From the NCBI GenBank assembly GCA_025934475.1, contig JAICXZ010000159.1:1-7082 (forward strand): a stretch of 7,082 bases of DNA, read 5' to 3'. The position numbers were made by a program, and so were the translations under genes. Shown here piece after piece: positions 1-6,494 of the stretch. Position 1 is the first letter of the stretch; each line of letters starts with the position of its first letter. The notes beneath the pieces were generated by a model. It was not told where the DNA came from. It ran no database searches and worked only from the letters and a program-made list of their open reading frames with translations. The DNA is from Mucilaginibacter sp. (GTDB lineage: Bacteria > Bacteroidota > Bacteroidia > Sphingobacteriales > Sphingobacteriaceae).

Positions 1-3000
1 CCAATACCGCTGCCCTGGTTCAACAAGTTTTCGGGCACGTTATCCTGGAAGAAGCGCTGGAAAATACGTTCCTGGTTTTCTTTTGCAATGCCAATACCGG
101 TATCAGTCACTTTTACTTCCAATGAACGTTTGCTGCCATTAACCGTCGGCGACATGCCAACAATTATACTGACGTGCCCGCCGGGCGGTGTAAACTTAAA
201 TGCATTAGAAAGCAGGTTGAAGAATACACGCTCAATCTTGTCGTGATCAAAATTGGTCACCAGCGATTGCACATCACTCTCAAAATGATATTGTATCTGC
301 TTCTGACTGGCTATATCAGTAAAAGATTGGAAAACATCTTTTATAAATTGCACCAGGTCGCCTTTGGCGAGGGACAATCTAAGCTCGTTATACTCCATCT
401 TCCTGAAATCGAGCAATTGATTAACCAGGTTCAACAGGCGCTTGCCATTTCGTTTAATCATGACCAAATGCTGCTGCTGATCAGGATTTTGCTCCGATTT
501 GATCATATTTTCAATTGGTGAAAGAATTAGTGTTAGCGGCGTCCTGAATTCGTGACTTATATTGGTAAAGAATTTAATCTTCATCAAATCCAGGCGGTGC
601 ACCCTGCGTGCCTCTTCCCTTTCATTGGCTATTTTGCGCTCGGCTTCAAGCTTGGCATGCTGTGCCTCAAATTGCCTTTTCAGTTTCATGATACCCCGCT
701 GGCGGATATAGAGCAAAATGCCAGCAATAAGCAGCGCGTAGATGAAATAAGCCAGCTTAGTCTTCCAGAATGGCGGCAGAATGGTGATCTTAAGACTGAT
801 CATACTTGCCTCATCCGGACTATTGATGTTTTTTGCTCTTACCTTAAATGTATAATCTCCGGCATCAAGGTTGGTATAGGTCGCTTTCCGGTCGCTGCCA
901 GAGGCGGTGAGCCAACCCTTATCAAAACCTTCGAGCATATACTGGTAGGTTACCTTATCCGGATTGAAGTAGTCGAAATCGGCAAATTCGATGCTAAACA
1001 CGTTGTCCTTATGGCCCAAAGTAATCGCTTTGGTCTCTGAGATTGCATTAGTCAGTATCACGCTTCCGTTGACTGTATCGCCAACGGCAACGCTCTTGTT
1101 GAAAAGCTGTAGATCAGTGAACCGCAGATCCTGTTTGGGCTTAAAAATGTTAACCTTAGCCGGATTGAACAGATTGAAACCATGCGGGCCGCCAAAAATC
1201 AGCTCACCTTCATGGGTTTTGTAAGAGGCGTAAACATTAAACTCGCGTCCCTGCAATCCGTCAGATTCATTGTACTTGTTAACCTGAAAATTGTAATCGC
1301 TACCAGCTTTCGCAACGCTCACACTTACCAGGCCACTAGTGGTGCTCAACCATACCCTGCCACCGTTATCTTCAATAATATTGGAAATATTAGTTGCAGG
1401 CAGGTTGATTTTTTCCCGGACGTCAATAAAACTACCAGTCTGTGGATCGATGATATTTAGTCCGTCTTTGGTACCAACCCACATCAATCCACGGCTATCC
1501 TGAATTATGATATTCACGTCGCTGCAAGCCAGGCTATTTTTATTCCCAGGTGCATACAGGTAATGTTTGATTGTATTAGTTTTGCTTTGTATTACATCGA
1601 TACCCTTATCGCGGCCAATCCACATATTTCCATTTTTGTCCTCGCAAAAGATGGCCGTATAATCAGACAACATTGGATATTGTGGATGACGGAAACTATT
1701 GGTGGCGCGGTCATAAATATTCAAGCCTCCGGCAAACGTTCCTACCCAAAGGTTCTTTTTTGAGTCTTCGATGATGGTATACACACGGTCATCAGAGATA
1801 CTGCCAGGTATATTATCATTGTGCCGGTAATGCACAAATTTATTCCCGTCGAAATGTTCGAGCCCACCAAAGTAGGTACCTATCCACAGCTTACGCTCGT
1901 GGTCGATAAAAACGCGGATGATGATGTCGTTGGAAATACTGTTGGGGTCGGCCGGATTGTGTTTAAATTGTTTAAAAGAATTATTTGCCCTGTCATAATA
2001 AAGCAAGCCACCGCCATTGGTGCCAATCCACAAATTATGTTTTTCGTCTTCAACAAATGAATTGACGTCCTCATAAGGCAGGCTGGCTTTATCTGCCGCA
2101 AAATGCTTTACAAGCGGGAACTGGATAATGCCATTATGGTAATAATCAATACCCTGTTTGAAGGTGCCGGCCCAGATAATATCGGCGTCATCCTTATACA
2201 AATTGATACAATCGCCACTTAGTGAGGCAGCATCATCGGGTTTGTTTTTAATATAAGTTACATGATGAGTGCCCCGGTCAAACACATTGATTCCACCGTG
2301 ATCGGTCCCTATCCATATCTTGTTGTCATCTGCCTGAACAACACTGTTGACAATGTTTGAATTGAGCCTTCCATCTGCCGTCTCTTTGCTGTAATAGGAA
2401 AGCTTATTAGCGACAGGACTATAACAATACACCCCGGTAGGCAAAGCATTGGCATATATCCAAAGTGACTGCTGGTCATCGATCACAAAACTGTAAGGAG
2501 TTTTTTTATGACCGGTCACCCTGGCCATACCTGTAAAACGGGTCAGGATTTTTCCGTTAGCAGGATCAAGCTGATCGATAACACCATCGTCATAAATCAT
2601 CCATAAATGATTTTCCTTATCGGCGGCGATGTCAGCTACATTGTCTGAATGAAGTGGCACTTTCGAGGTCAGCGAGCTGTTATAAAACTCTGTCAGGCGT
2701 TTTGAAGGATTGTAAGAATATACACCCTGGTTTTTGGTAACAAACCAAAACAGGCCACTATTATCCTTCCTGACTGCGGTGATCTGGGTTGTAACAATTT
2801 TGTATCCCGCTAAAACACCGGCGATATTGTTTGTGAATTTTTCGGTTGATGAATTATAGATACTGAGGCTGCTTTTTGTGAACACCCAAAGCAGGTTTTC
2901 GGGCCCCGGATCGATATGTACTACATAGTTTTCGCCCAGCGAGCAAGTGTCTTTGGCATCGTGTTTAAATGTTTTGAATTTATAACCGTCGTACCGGCTA

Positions 3001-3185
3001 AGGCCACCCGAGGTGGTACCAAACCACATATAGCCTTTATAGTCCTTGTAGATGCAGTTGATATGGTCATCTGATAAGCCATTGGTAACATCCAGGTGTG
3101 AGAACTTATACTGATTGCTTTGCCCCCACAACAATTGCTGCATACACCCAAACAGTAAAAGCAATAAGTAAAACTTAAACCTCAT
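1..3185 (-). CDS. Hybrid two-component system (HTCS) sensor histidine kinase, 3' end outside the window
   Basis: The frame is open without a stop from the ATG at 3185 to the window edge, giving 1061 residues. In order: signal peptide about 1-22 (leucine-rich LLLLLFG); fourteen Reg_prop-type repeats about 47 residues apart, with their key aromatic at W54, 100, 147, 195, 242, 291, 338, 386, 434, 480, 522, 569, 612 and F664, matching two seven-bladed propellers; Y_Y_Y domain about 725-795; membrane helix about 808-828; charged, probably coiled linker; HisKA with FFTNISHEFRTPLTL, phospho-acceptor His878; HATPase_c with N-box N990/N994, G1 box DTGIGI 1028-1033, F-box near 1041 and the start of the G2 box at 1058. 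Known HTCS proteins end in a receiver and an AraC-type HTH; that part is not visible, so hybrid status is inferred from the N-terminal architecture. Likely role: inner-membrane sensor of a periplasmic sugar, controlling the adjacent susCD genes. The ligand is unknown. No strong ribosome binding site precedes the start; the signal peptide supports it. Confidence 0.95.
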   Translation of the reverse strand, partial: MRFKFYLLLLLFGCMQQLLWGQSNQYKFSHLDVTNGLSDDHINCIYKDYKGYMWFGTTSGGLSRYDGYKFKTFKHDAKDTCSLGENYVVHIDPGPENLLWVFTKSSLSIYNSSTEKFTNNIAGVLAGYKIVTTQITAVRKDNSGLFWFVTKNQGVYSYNPSKRLTEFYNSSLTSKVPLHSDNVADIAADKENHLWMIYDDGVIDQLDPANGKILTRFTGMARVTGHKKTPYSFVIDDQQSLWIYANALPTGVYCYSPVANKLSYYSKETADGRLNSNIVNSVVQADDNKIWIGTDHGGINVFDRGTHHVTYIKNKPDDAASLSGDCINLYKDDADIIWAGTFKQGIDYYHNGIIQFPLVKHFAADKASLPYEDVNSFVEDEKHNLWIGTNGGGLLYYDRANNSFKQFKHNPADPNSISNDIIIRVFIDHERKLWIGTYFGGLEHFDGNKFVHYRHNDNIPGSISDDRVYTIIEDSKKNLWVGTFAGGLNIYDRATNSFRHPQYPMLSDYTAIFCEDKNGNMWIGRDKGIDVIQSKTNTIKHYLYAPGNKNSLACSDVNIIIQDSRGLMWVGTKDGLNIIDPQTGSFIDVREKINLPATNISNIIEDNGGRVWLSTTSGLVSVSVAKAGSDYNFQVNKYNESDGLQGREFNVYASYKTHEGELIFGGPHGFNLFNPAKVNIFKPKQDLRFTDLQLFNKSVAVGDTVNGSVILTNAISETKAITLGHKDNVFSIEFADFDYFNPDKVTYQYMLEGFDKGWLTASGSDRKATYTNLDAGDYTFKVRAKNINSPDEASMISLKITILPPFWKTKLAYFIYALLIAGILLYIRQRGIMKLKRQFEAQHAKLEAERKIANEREEARRVHRLDLMKIKFFTNISHEFRTPLTLILSPIENMIKSEQNPDQQQHLVMIKRNGKRLLNLVNQLLDFRKMEYNELRLSLAKGDLVQFIKDVFQSFTDIASQKQIQYHFESDVQSLVTNFDHDKIERVFFNLLSNAFKFTPPGGHVSIIVGMSPTVNGSKRSLEVKVTDTGIGIAKENQERIFQRFFQDNVPENLLNQGSGI

Positions 3186-3202
3186 AATCGTCAATAATTG
3201 GT

Positions 3203-3253
3203 TTCAGATGGCTGAAGTGAGGCGGTCCCTGCACTCAGCCATTGCATTGCAGG
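3203..3253 (-). promoter_or_regulatory. Overlapping inverted repeats in the presumed HTCS 5' leader
   Basis: Three perfect inverted repeats share this stretch, 18 to 68 bases upstream of the HTCS start: TTCAG/CTGAA (3203-3207 with 3212-3216, 4-base loop), ATGGCTGA/TCAGCCAT (3208-3215 with 3235-3242, 19-base loop) and CCTGCA/TGCAGG (3228-3233 with 3248-3253, 14-base loop). The first two share bases 3212-3215 and the last two interlock, so they cannot all form at once. If transcribed, this would be a structured leader with alternative folds. A regulatory role is inference only. Confidence 0.4.
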
Positions 3254-3261
3254 AATAATTG

Positions 3262-3269
3262 TAAATATA
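3262..3269 (-). promoter_or_regulatory. Candidate -7 element for the HTCS gene
   Basis: On the minus strand the sequence is TATATTTA, one mismatch from the Bacteroidetes -7 consensus TAnnTTTG, 77 bases upstream of the HTCS ATG. I could not find a well-spaced TTG (-33) element, and the region is AT-rich, so a chance match is quite possible. Confidence 0.25.
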
Positions 3270-3362
3270 ACAGTTTTTAAGTTTAAAAGCGATTTATCTC
3301 CAAATGCTTCGGACAAAAAATTTGAATAAAACTAAAGGAGTTAGCGCTTTATAAATTGGTTT

Positions 3363-3381
3363 CCCGGCATGCAATACCGGG
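3363..3381. repeat. Short GC-rich inverted repeat (CCCGG, 9-base loop, CCGGG)
   Basis: A perfect 5-bp stem stands out in AT-rich surroundings. A T-rich stretch (TTATTT) follows it only on the plus strand, where no gene needs terminating; on the minus strand, the direction of the genes, AAACC follows. It is therefore not a good terminator for the araC-type gene. It could be a small operator or a chance hairpin. Confidence 0.3.
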
Positions 3382-3429
3382 TTATTTAAAAGTAAAGCTA
3401 TGGATTTTGTGGCTGTCGGAGATAACAAT

Positions 3430-3458
3430 AATGTTCAATTCCATGCAACAAATGTTCA
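3430..3458. promoter_or_regulatory. Candidate AraC-family operator, site A (AATGTTCA direct repeat, 21-bp period)
   Basis: AATGTTCA occurs at 3430-3437 and again at 3451-3458, exactly 21 bp apart. AraC-family dimers are known to bind tandem half-sites about two helical turns apart (21 bp at E. coli araI). The site lies 74 bp beyond the araC-type stop and about 245 bp upstream of the HTCS start. The second copy sits in a CCATG/CATGG inverted repeat (3441-3445 with 3457-3461) and within an 11-base word, CAACAAATGTT, that recurs upstream of the araC-type gene. Function is inferred from spacing and recurrence. Confidence 0.45.
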
Positions 3459-3470
3459 TGGAAATAAGAT

Positions 3471-3511
3471 AATAACTTTCAGTCACGGCCAATTTAAGCC
3501 ATGAAGTTATT
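3471..3511 (-). terminator. Possible weak terminator after the araC-type gene
   Basis: AATAACTT (3471-3478) and AAGTTATT (3504-3511) form a perfect 8-bp inverted repeat around a 25-base loop that itself contains GGC/GCC. It begins 20 bases past the araC-type stop, and on the minus strand ATCTTATTT follows it. Position and orientation suit a terminator, but the stem is AT-rich and the loop long, so it would be leaky at best. Confidence 0.3.
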
Positions 3512-3531
3512 TAACGACCAATCACTAACCA

Positions 3532-4422
3532 TCAGACATAAATTGTTTTTCCAGCCGAAAAGGTTTCCCTGAACTCTTTTGGCGTGCAGAGTTTTTTGTA
3601 TTTAAACGTTCTGTTAAAATTTGATATGTTATTAAACCCGCATTGGTAAGCGATCTCGGCTATGGTTTTATTTGAATCCACCAGCATCCGCGATGCATAG
3701 CCAAGACGTATCTCGTTCAGTATCTCAACGAAAGTTTTCCCGGTGCGCTTCTTAATAAAACGACTAAAAGACGTTGCGGGCATGTTGGCTATTTCTGCAA
3801 TTTCGGCAAGCGATACGTTCTTATGGTAATTAGCATACATAAATTCGAAGACACGCTCTATCCTCCTGCCCTTTTGTTCGATTTTCTCATCCGAAAAACC
3901 AGGATCCGAAAGTAGCCTGATATCAGGACAAAGAGACAAAACATGAAAGACGCCCAATAACTCCAGAACAGCATCAAAATGATTTTTATCCTTTAACCCT
4001 TCGATACGGGTAGCCACCTGGCCGATAATATTCTTGGGGAAAAGTATTCCGCGCCGGGCATTATTCAGCATGTTCTTCACAAAGCACAATTGATTCCGAT
4101 TCAAAAAGCTCTCGTTGAAAAGGTCCTTATGGAATTGAACAATGGTTTCGGTAACTGCTTCCGAATCGCATTGGTGGGTGAACCAGGCATGATAAAGATT
4201 TGGTCCGATAAAAATCAACTCGGTATCATCTACAACGCCTATGCTGTTTCCAACCACCCTTTTGGCCCCTTTACCGTTAGTGATCAGGATCAATTCAAAC
4301 TCATCATGATAATGCAATGGAACCTCAGATTTTTTTCCCGTCCGCGCAGAAATAGTAAAGCAGTCGCTTGAATTTAGCGGCGTTATTTCGCGCATTACTC
4401 TTGGGGTCGATACCTGGTGCAT
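3532..4422 (-). CDS. AraC-family transcriptional regulator with N-terminal cupin domain
   Basis: This 296-residue protein has the usual length and order of a two-domain AraC regulator. The N-terminal part is a cupin-like ligand domain: HYHDEFE with H37, H39 and E43, and GPNLYHAW (73-80) with H78, the spacing seen in sugar-responsive AraC_binding cupins. The C-terminal HTH_18 domain spans about 188-288: first HTH 205-228 (LAEIAEIANMP), second HTH 254-274 (IAEIAYQCGFNNISNF), then the signature end TPKEFRE (280-286). The glycine usual just before that end is Leu278. No signal peptide or membrane segment is visible, so it acts in the cytoplasm on DNA, probably in response to a sugar-like ligand. 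It lies between susD and the HTCS gene, downstream of the susCD terminator, and probably has its own promoter. Tandem AATGTT sites on both sides suggest it controls itself and the HTCS gene. Assignment to the family is firm; effector and targets are unknown. Confidence 0.95.
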   Translation of the reverse strand: MHQVSTPRVMREITPLNSSDCFTISARTGKKSEVPLHYHDEFELILITNGKGAKRVVGNSIGVVDDTELIFIGPNLYHAWFTHQCDSEAVTETIVQFHKDLFNESFLNRNQLCFVKNMLNNARRGILFPKNIIGQVATRIEGLKDKNHFDAVLELLGVFHVLSLCPDIRLLSDPGFSDEKIEQKGRRIERVFEFMYANYHKNVSLAEIAEIANMPATSFSRFIKKRTGKTFVEILNEIRLGYASRMLVDSNKTIAEIAYQCGFNNISNFNRTFKYKKLCTPKEFRETFSAGKTIYV

Positions 4423-4444
4423 ATTTTCCGATACTATTACAACA

Positions 4445-4481
4445 TAAAACTAGCGTTTACGATACCTTTTAAATACAACAA
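4445..4481 (-). promoter_or_regulatory. Candidate promoter of the araC-type gene
   Basis: On the minus strand a -7-like TAGTTTTA (4452-4445; consensus TAnnTTTG, one mismatch) lies 22 bases before the ATG. TTG triplets at 4481-4479 and 4478-4476 lie 26 and 23 bases further upstream, slightly farther than the usual -33 spacing. The -33 region overlaps one half-site of the tandem AATGTT element, an arrangement compatible with activation or autoregulation. The match is moderate and the DNA AT-rich. Confidence 0.35.
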
Positions 4482-4507
4482 ATGTTGATGTTTAGCATAA
4501 AAATGTT
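4476..4507. promoter_or_regulatory. Candidate AraC-family operator, site B (AATGTT direct repeat, 21-bp period)
   Basis: AAATGTT occurs at 4480-4486 and 4501-4507, exactly 21 bp apart, 59 to 85 bases upstream of the araC-type ATG. The gene-proximal copy lies inside CAACA-AA-TGTTG (4476-4487), an inverted repeat covering the candidate -33 region. The same half-site at the same spacing occurs on the other side of the gene at 3430 and 3451. The simplest reading is an autoregulatory operator for the AraC-type protein; the HTCS output domain is the alternative binder. Confidence 0.45.
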
Positions 4508-4565
4508 AACGCGGTATTTTTATTTGAAAATTCTGAAGAGTTTGATTTTGACGGCTTAAATACGA

Positions 4566-4591
4566 AAGGCTGCCTTGTTAGGGGCAGCCTT
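4566..4591 (-). terminator. Intrinsic terminator of the susCD unit
   Basis: A perfect 9-bp stem, AAGGCTGCC (4566-4574) with GGCAGCCTT (4583-4591), encloses an 8-base loop and lies 31 bases past the susD stop. On the minus strand the stem ends in a T run (CCTTTCGTATTT). Position, GC-rich stem and orientation all fit a Rho-independent terminator separating susCD from the araC-type gene. Confidence 0.75.
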
Positions 4592-4622
4592 ATCAGCACT
4601 ATAAAAACTATTTAAACTGATC

Positions 4623-6482
4623 TTAGTAGCTTGGGTTTTGTTTCAGGTTTGGATTTAACCCGATAGCGACTGAAGGTATCGGCAGAATGTCCTTGTTAGC
4701 CGGCAACGATGTTGTCCAAACACCATGAGTCTTGCCGTCAGCGGTTGGTCCGTATGGATAAATGATCTGGTTAGTGCTACTAGTGCTACCGTAGTTGTTA
4801 TGAATAAACTCCTGCGCATAGGTTTGGTTGGTAGCTGGGTCTGTACCAGCACGGCGCAGGTCGTAAAACAACGAGTATTCGGCGGTAAGCTCATGACGGT
4901 ATTCACTCAATACCATTTGCATCGGATCGGTGATTGGTGTGGAAGGCTTGCCATCCCAGGTCAGGCCGTCTTGCATTACCGCAGGCGCTTTACCGACGCC
5001 GCCCCAGGCACGGTCACGAACCAATTTAATATCGGCTAAACCACCGGCAACATCGCCGGTTCTAATCTTGCATTCAGCTCTGTCCAGCAAAACTTCCGCG
5101 TAGCGCAGCAATATTTGATTCTGGTCGCCAAAAATTGCTGAGGTGCCATTGGCGCCGGTAAGGTTCGGGTCGCGCCATTTTTTTGCGTTATAATAGCCGG
5201 AACGTGGGGTACCGTCAGTGCCATACCATGGATATTTGGCTGTTCCGCAAGTATTAATTATGTTACTTGTATTGGCATCCGCACGTATATTACCGGTAGC
5301 ATCGGTATATGTCTTACGTGCAAGCAGTATTGCAGAAGTATCTTTGTAATTATTTGAACTTAGCGGTTTTTGCGCCTCAGCAAAATTTGACTGCACAACT
5401 GCATAACCTTTAATACCACCCCATTTAGTTATTATGCCTTTACTCACCAAAGTATCACCTGGCCCGCAAATGGTCGCAGCTCTACGCAGATCACCTGCCT
5501 GGTATGAATACCAGAGACCGGGATTGCCATAATCATAACCGAAACCACTAATTTCCTGCGGCCAGCTGAAGTCGTCGATCCAGGCTTCCTCGCCACCGTT
5601 TTGCCAGCCGCCGTCCCAGCTTTGCGAGCCGGCTGTCTTAAATTGTACTTCGAAAAGTGATTCGTCGCTATTTTGATGATCATACTCGCCAACATCTACG
5701 AAGTTTGGTAGCAGGTGATAGTTATTGGTAATTTCCGGGTTGTTAAATGCAGCGAGGGCAGCGGTATAATTTTTTAACCACATTTGGGCGGCCCCTTCGT
5801 AGGCATAAGCAGCTCCTTTTGTGGCGCGGCCCAGATCGGCTTGTGCCATTTGTGTTTTTGACAGCAGCAATTGTTCAGCCTGCTGCATATCAGCTACAAC
5901 CTGTTTAAACACTGCATCCTGTGTGCTGCGTGGGGTCAAACCATTGGTTTCAGCTTTTAATTCCAACGGCACACCACCAAACGTACCGGCCAGGTAATAA
6001 TAGGTTATGCCGCGCAAAAACAGCGCCTCGCCCTTAAGCCTTTTAGCCAGGGTGTCGGTTATAACACCTTTTGTTTGTGCAGCAGATATAACCTCTAATG
6101 CAGCGTTTGCGCGTGCAATACCTATATAACCGTTGTTCCAAAAAACGGGTAAAGCATAAAAATCAGCGCCAATGCCATAATAGTTCCAAACTATATCACT
6201 GCCATTGTTGAACCAGTCATGCGTTTGGAAATTGGCATAGTACCAAATCGATTTCTTCAAAAGGTCGCTGCTTTGGTAGGTATCGTAAATAGCATTCACC
6301 AATGCTATCACCGCTTGGGGCTTCTGAAAGGTCGCGTCAGCGGTCGAAGCAAACGTGTCCGTCTGGTTCAAAAAATTCTTCTTACAGCTCAGCGGAATGA
6401 TCAGCAGCAGACCAAGCGCTATAAGCGGTAAAAGGACGAGTTTCTTATTGACTTTCATATCTTTTATATTTTTATTGTCCAT
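4623..6482 (-). CDS. susD: SusD/RagB-family outer-membrane lipoprotein (nutrient binding)
   Basis: This 619-residue protein carries a lipoprotein signal: positive N-terminus, hydrophobic stretch about 15-31 and lipid-attachment cysteine C33 (IPLSCKK). The N-terminal SusD-like part (about 40-250) has LKGEALFLRGITYYYLAGTFGG (149-170) broken here as LKGEALFLRG and ITYYYLAGTFGG, and TPR-like helices near 218-243. The C-terminal SusD_RagB domain shows LLRYAEVLLDRAEC around R460 and ends with DILPIPSVAIGLNPNLKQN (598-616), typical of the family. It is on the long side for the family. SusD proteins cap the SusC barrel at the cell surface and deliver bound oligosaccharide to it; the substrate here cannot be read from sequence. 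The start at 6482 follows susC by 12 bases and has AAGAAG just upstream. An in-frame ATG at 6458 (M9) would leave a more usual 25-residue signal peptide and is a real alternative. The symbol denotes the family. Confidence 0.96.
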   Translation of the reverse strand: MDNKNIKDMKVNKKLVLLPLIALGLLLIIPLSCKKNFLNQTDTFASTADATFQKPQAVIALVNAIYDTYQSSDLLKKSIWYYANFQTHDWFNNGSDIVWNYYGIGADFYALPVFWNNGYIGIARANAALEVISAAQTKGVITDTLAKRLKGEALFLRGITYYYLAGTFGGVPLELKAETNGLTPRSTQDAVFKQVVADMQQAEQLLLSKTQMAQADLGRATKGAAYAYEGAAQMWLKNYTAALAAFNNPEITNNYHLLPNFVDVGEYDHQNSDESLFEVQFKTAGSQSWDGGWQNGGEEAWIDDFSWPQEISGFGYDYGNPGLWYSYQAGDLRRAATICGPGDTLVSKGIITKWGGIKGYAVVQSNFAEAQKPLSSNNYKDTSAILLARKTYTDATGNIRADANTSNIINTCGTAKYPWYGTDGTPRSGYYNAKKWRDPNLTGANGTSAIFGDQNQILLRYAEVLLDRAECKIRTGDVAGGLADIKLVRDRAWGGVGKAPAVMQDGLTWDGKPSTPITDPMQMVLSEYRHELTAEYSLFYDLRRAGTDPATNQTYAQEFIHNNYGSTSSTNQIIYPYGPTADGKTHGVWTTSLPANKDILPIPSVAIGLNPNLKQNPSY

Positions 6483-6486
6483 CTGT

Positions 6487-6492
6487 CTTCTT
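6487..6492 (-). promoter_or_regulatory. Ribosome-binding-like AAGAAG before susD
   Basis: On the minus strand AAGAAG ends four bases before the ATG at 6482, inside the 12-base susC-susD gap. The match is purine-rich but weak and the spacing short. It slightly favours the upstream start over the internal ATG at 6458, which has only AAAAGAT before it. Ribosome binding sites are poor guides in Bacteroidetes. Confidence 0.3.
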
Positions 6493-6494
6493 TG

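Larger units (their letters stand above)
3186..3531. other. Non-coding gap between the araC-type gene and the HTCS gene
   Basis: This AT-rich stretch separates the araC-type stop from the HTCS start. I find no convincing gene in it. It holds, from right to left, an AT-rich hairpin just after the araC-type stop, a tandem AATGTT pair with 21-bp spacing, a short GC-rich inverted repeat, a weak Bacteroidetes-type promoter element and overlapping inverted repeats in the presumed HTCS leader. Its length suggests the HTCS gene has its own promoter instead of relying only on read-through from the araC-type gene. Confidence 0.7.

Noticed and set aside
552..1040. 162-residue open frame on the plus strand
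   Set aside because: It lies entirely antisense to the HisKA/Y_Y_Y region of the HTCS gene, whose minus-strand frame is unbroken and full of family motifs. Its translation resembles no family I recognise.
3150..3158. Lipobox-like LFGC (C14) in the HTCS signal peptide
   Set aside because: Phe at the -2 position is unusual for a lipobox, and the protein already has a clear membrane helix at about 808-828. HTCS sensors normally have a plain signal peptide.
3400..3504. Possible 34-residue plus-strand peptide starting MDFVAVGDNNN
   Set aside because: It is in the gap and protein-like in composition, but it has no good ribosome binding site or promoter, runs against all neighbours, and covers the AATGTTCA repeats, which explain its repeated Asn-Val. 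Conservation in relatives would be needed to revive it.
4090..4371. 93-residue plus-strand open frame opposite the araC-type gene
   Set aside because: It is antisense to the conserved cupin region of the araC-type gene and has no recognisable domain. The other plus-strand frames opposite HTCS and susD were rejected for the same reason.
1142..4510. Thirteen-base word TAAAAATGTTAAC at 1142-1154 and 4498-4510
   Set aside because: The first copy is inside the HTCS coding region where it simply encodes residues, has no 21-bp partner, and the word is AT-rich, so a chance repeat is likely. I do not count it as a third operator.
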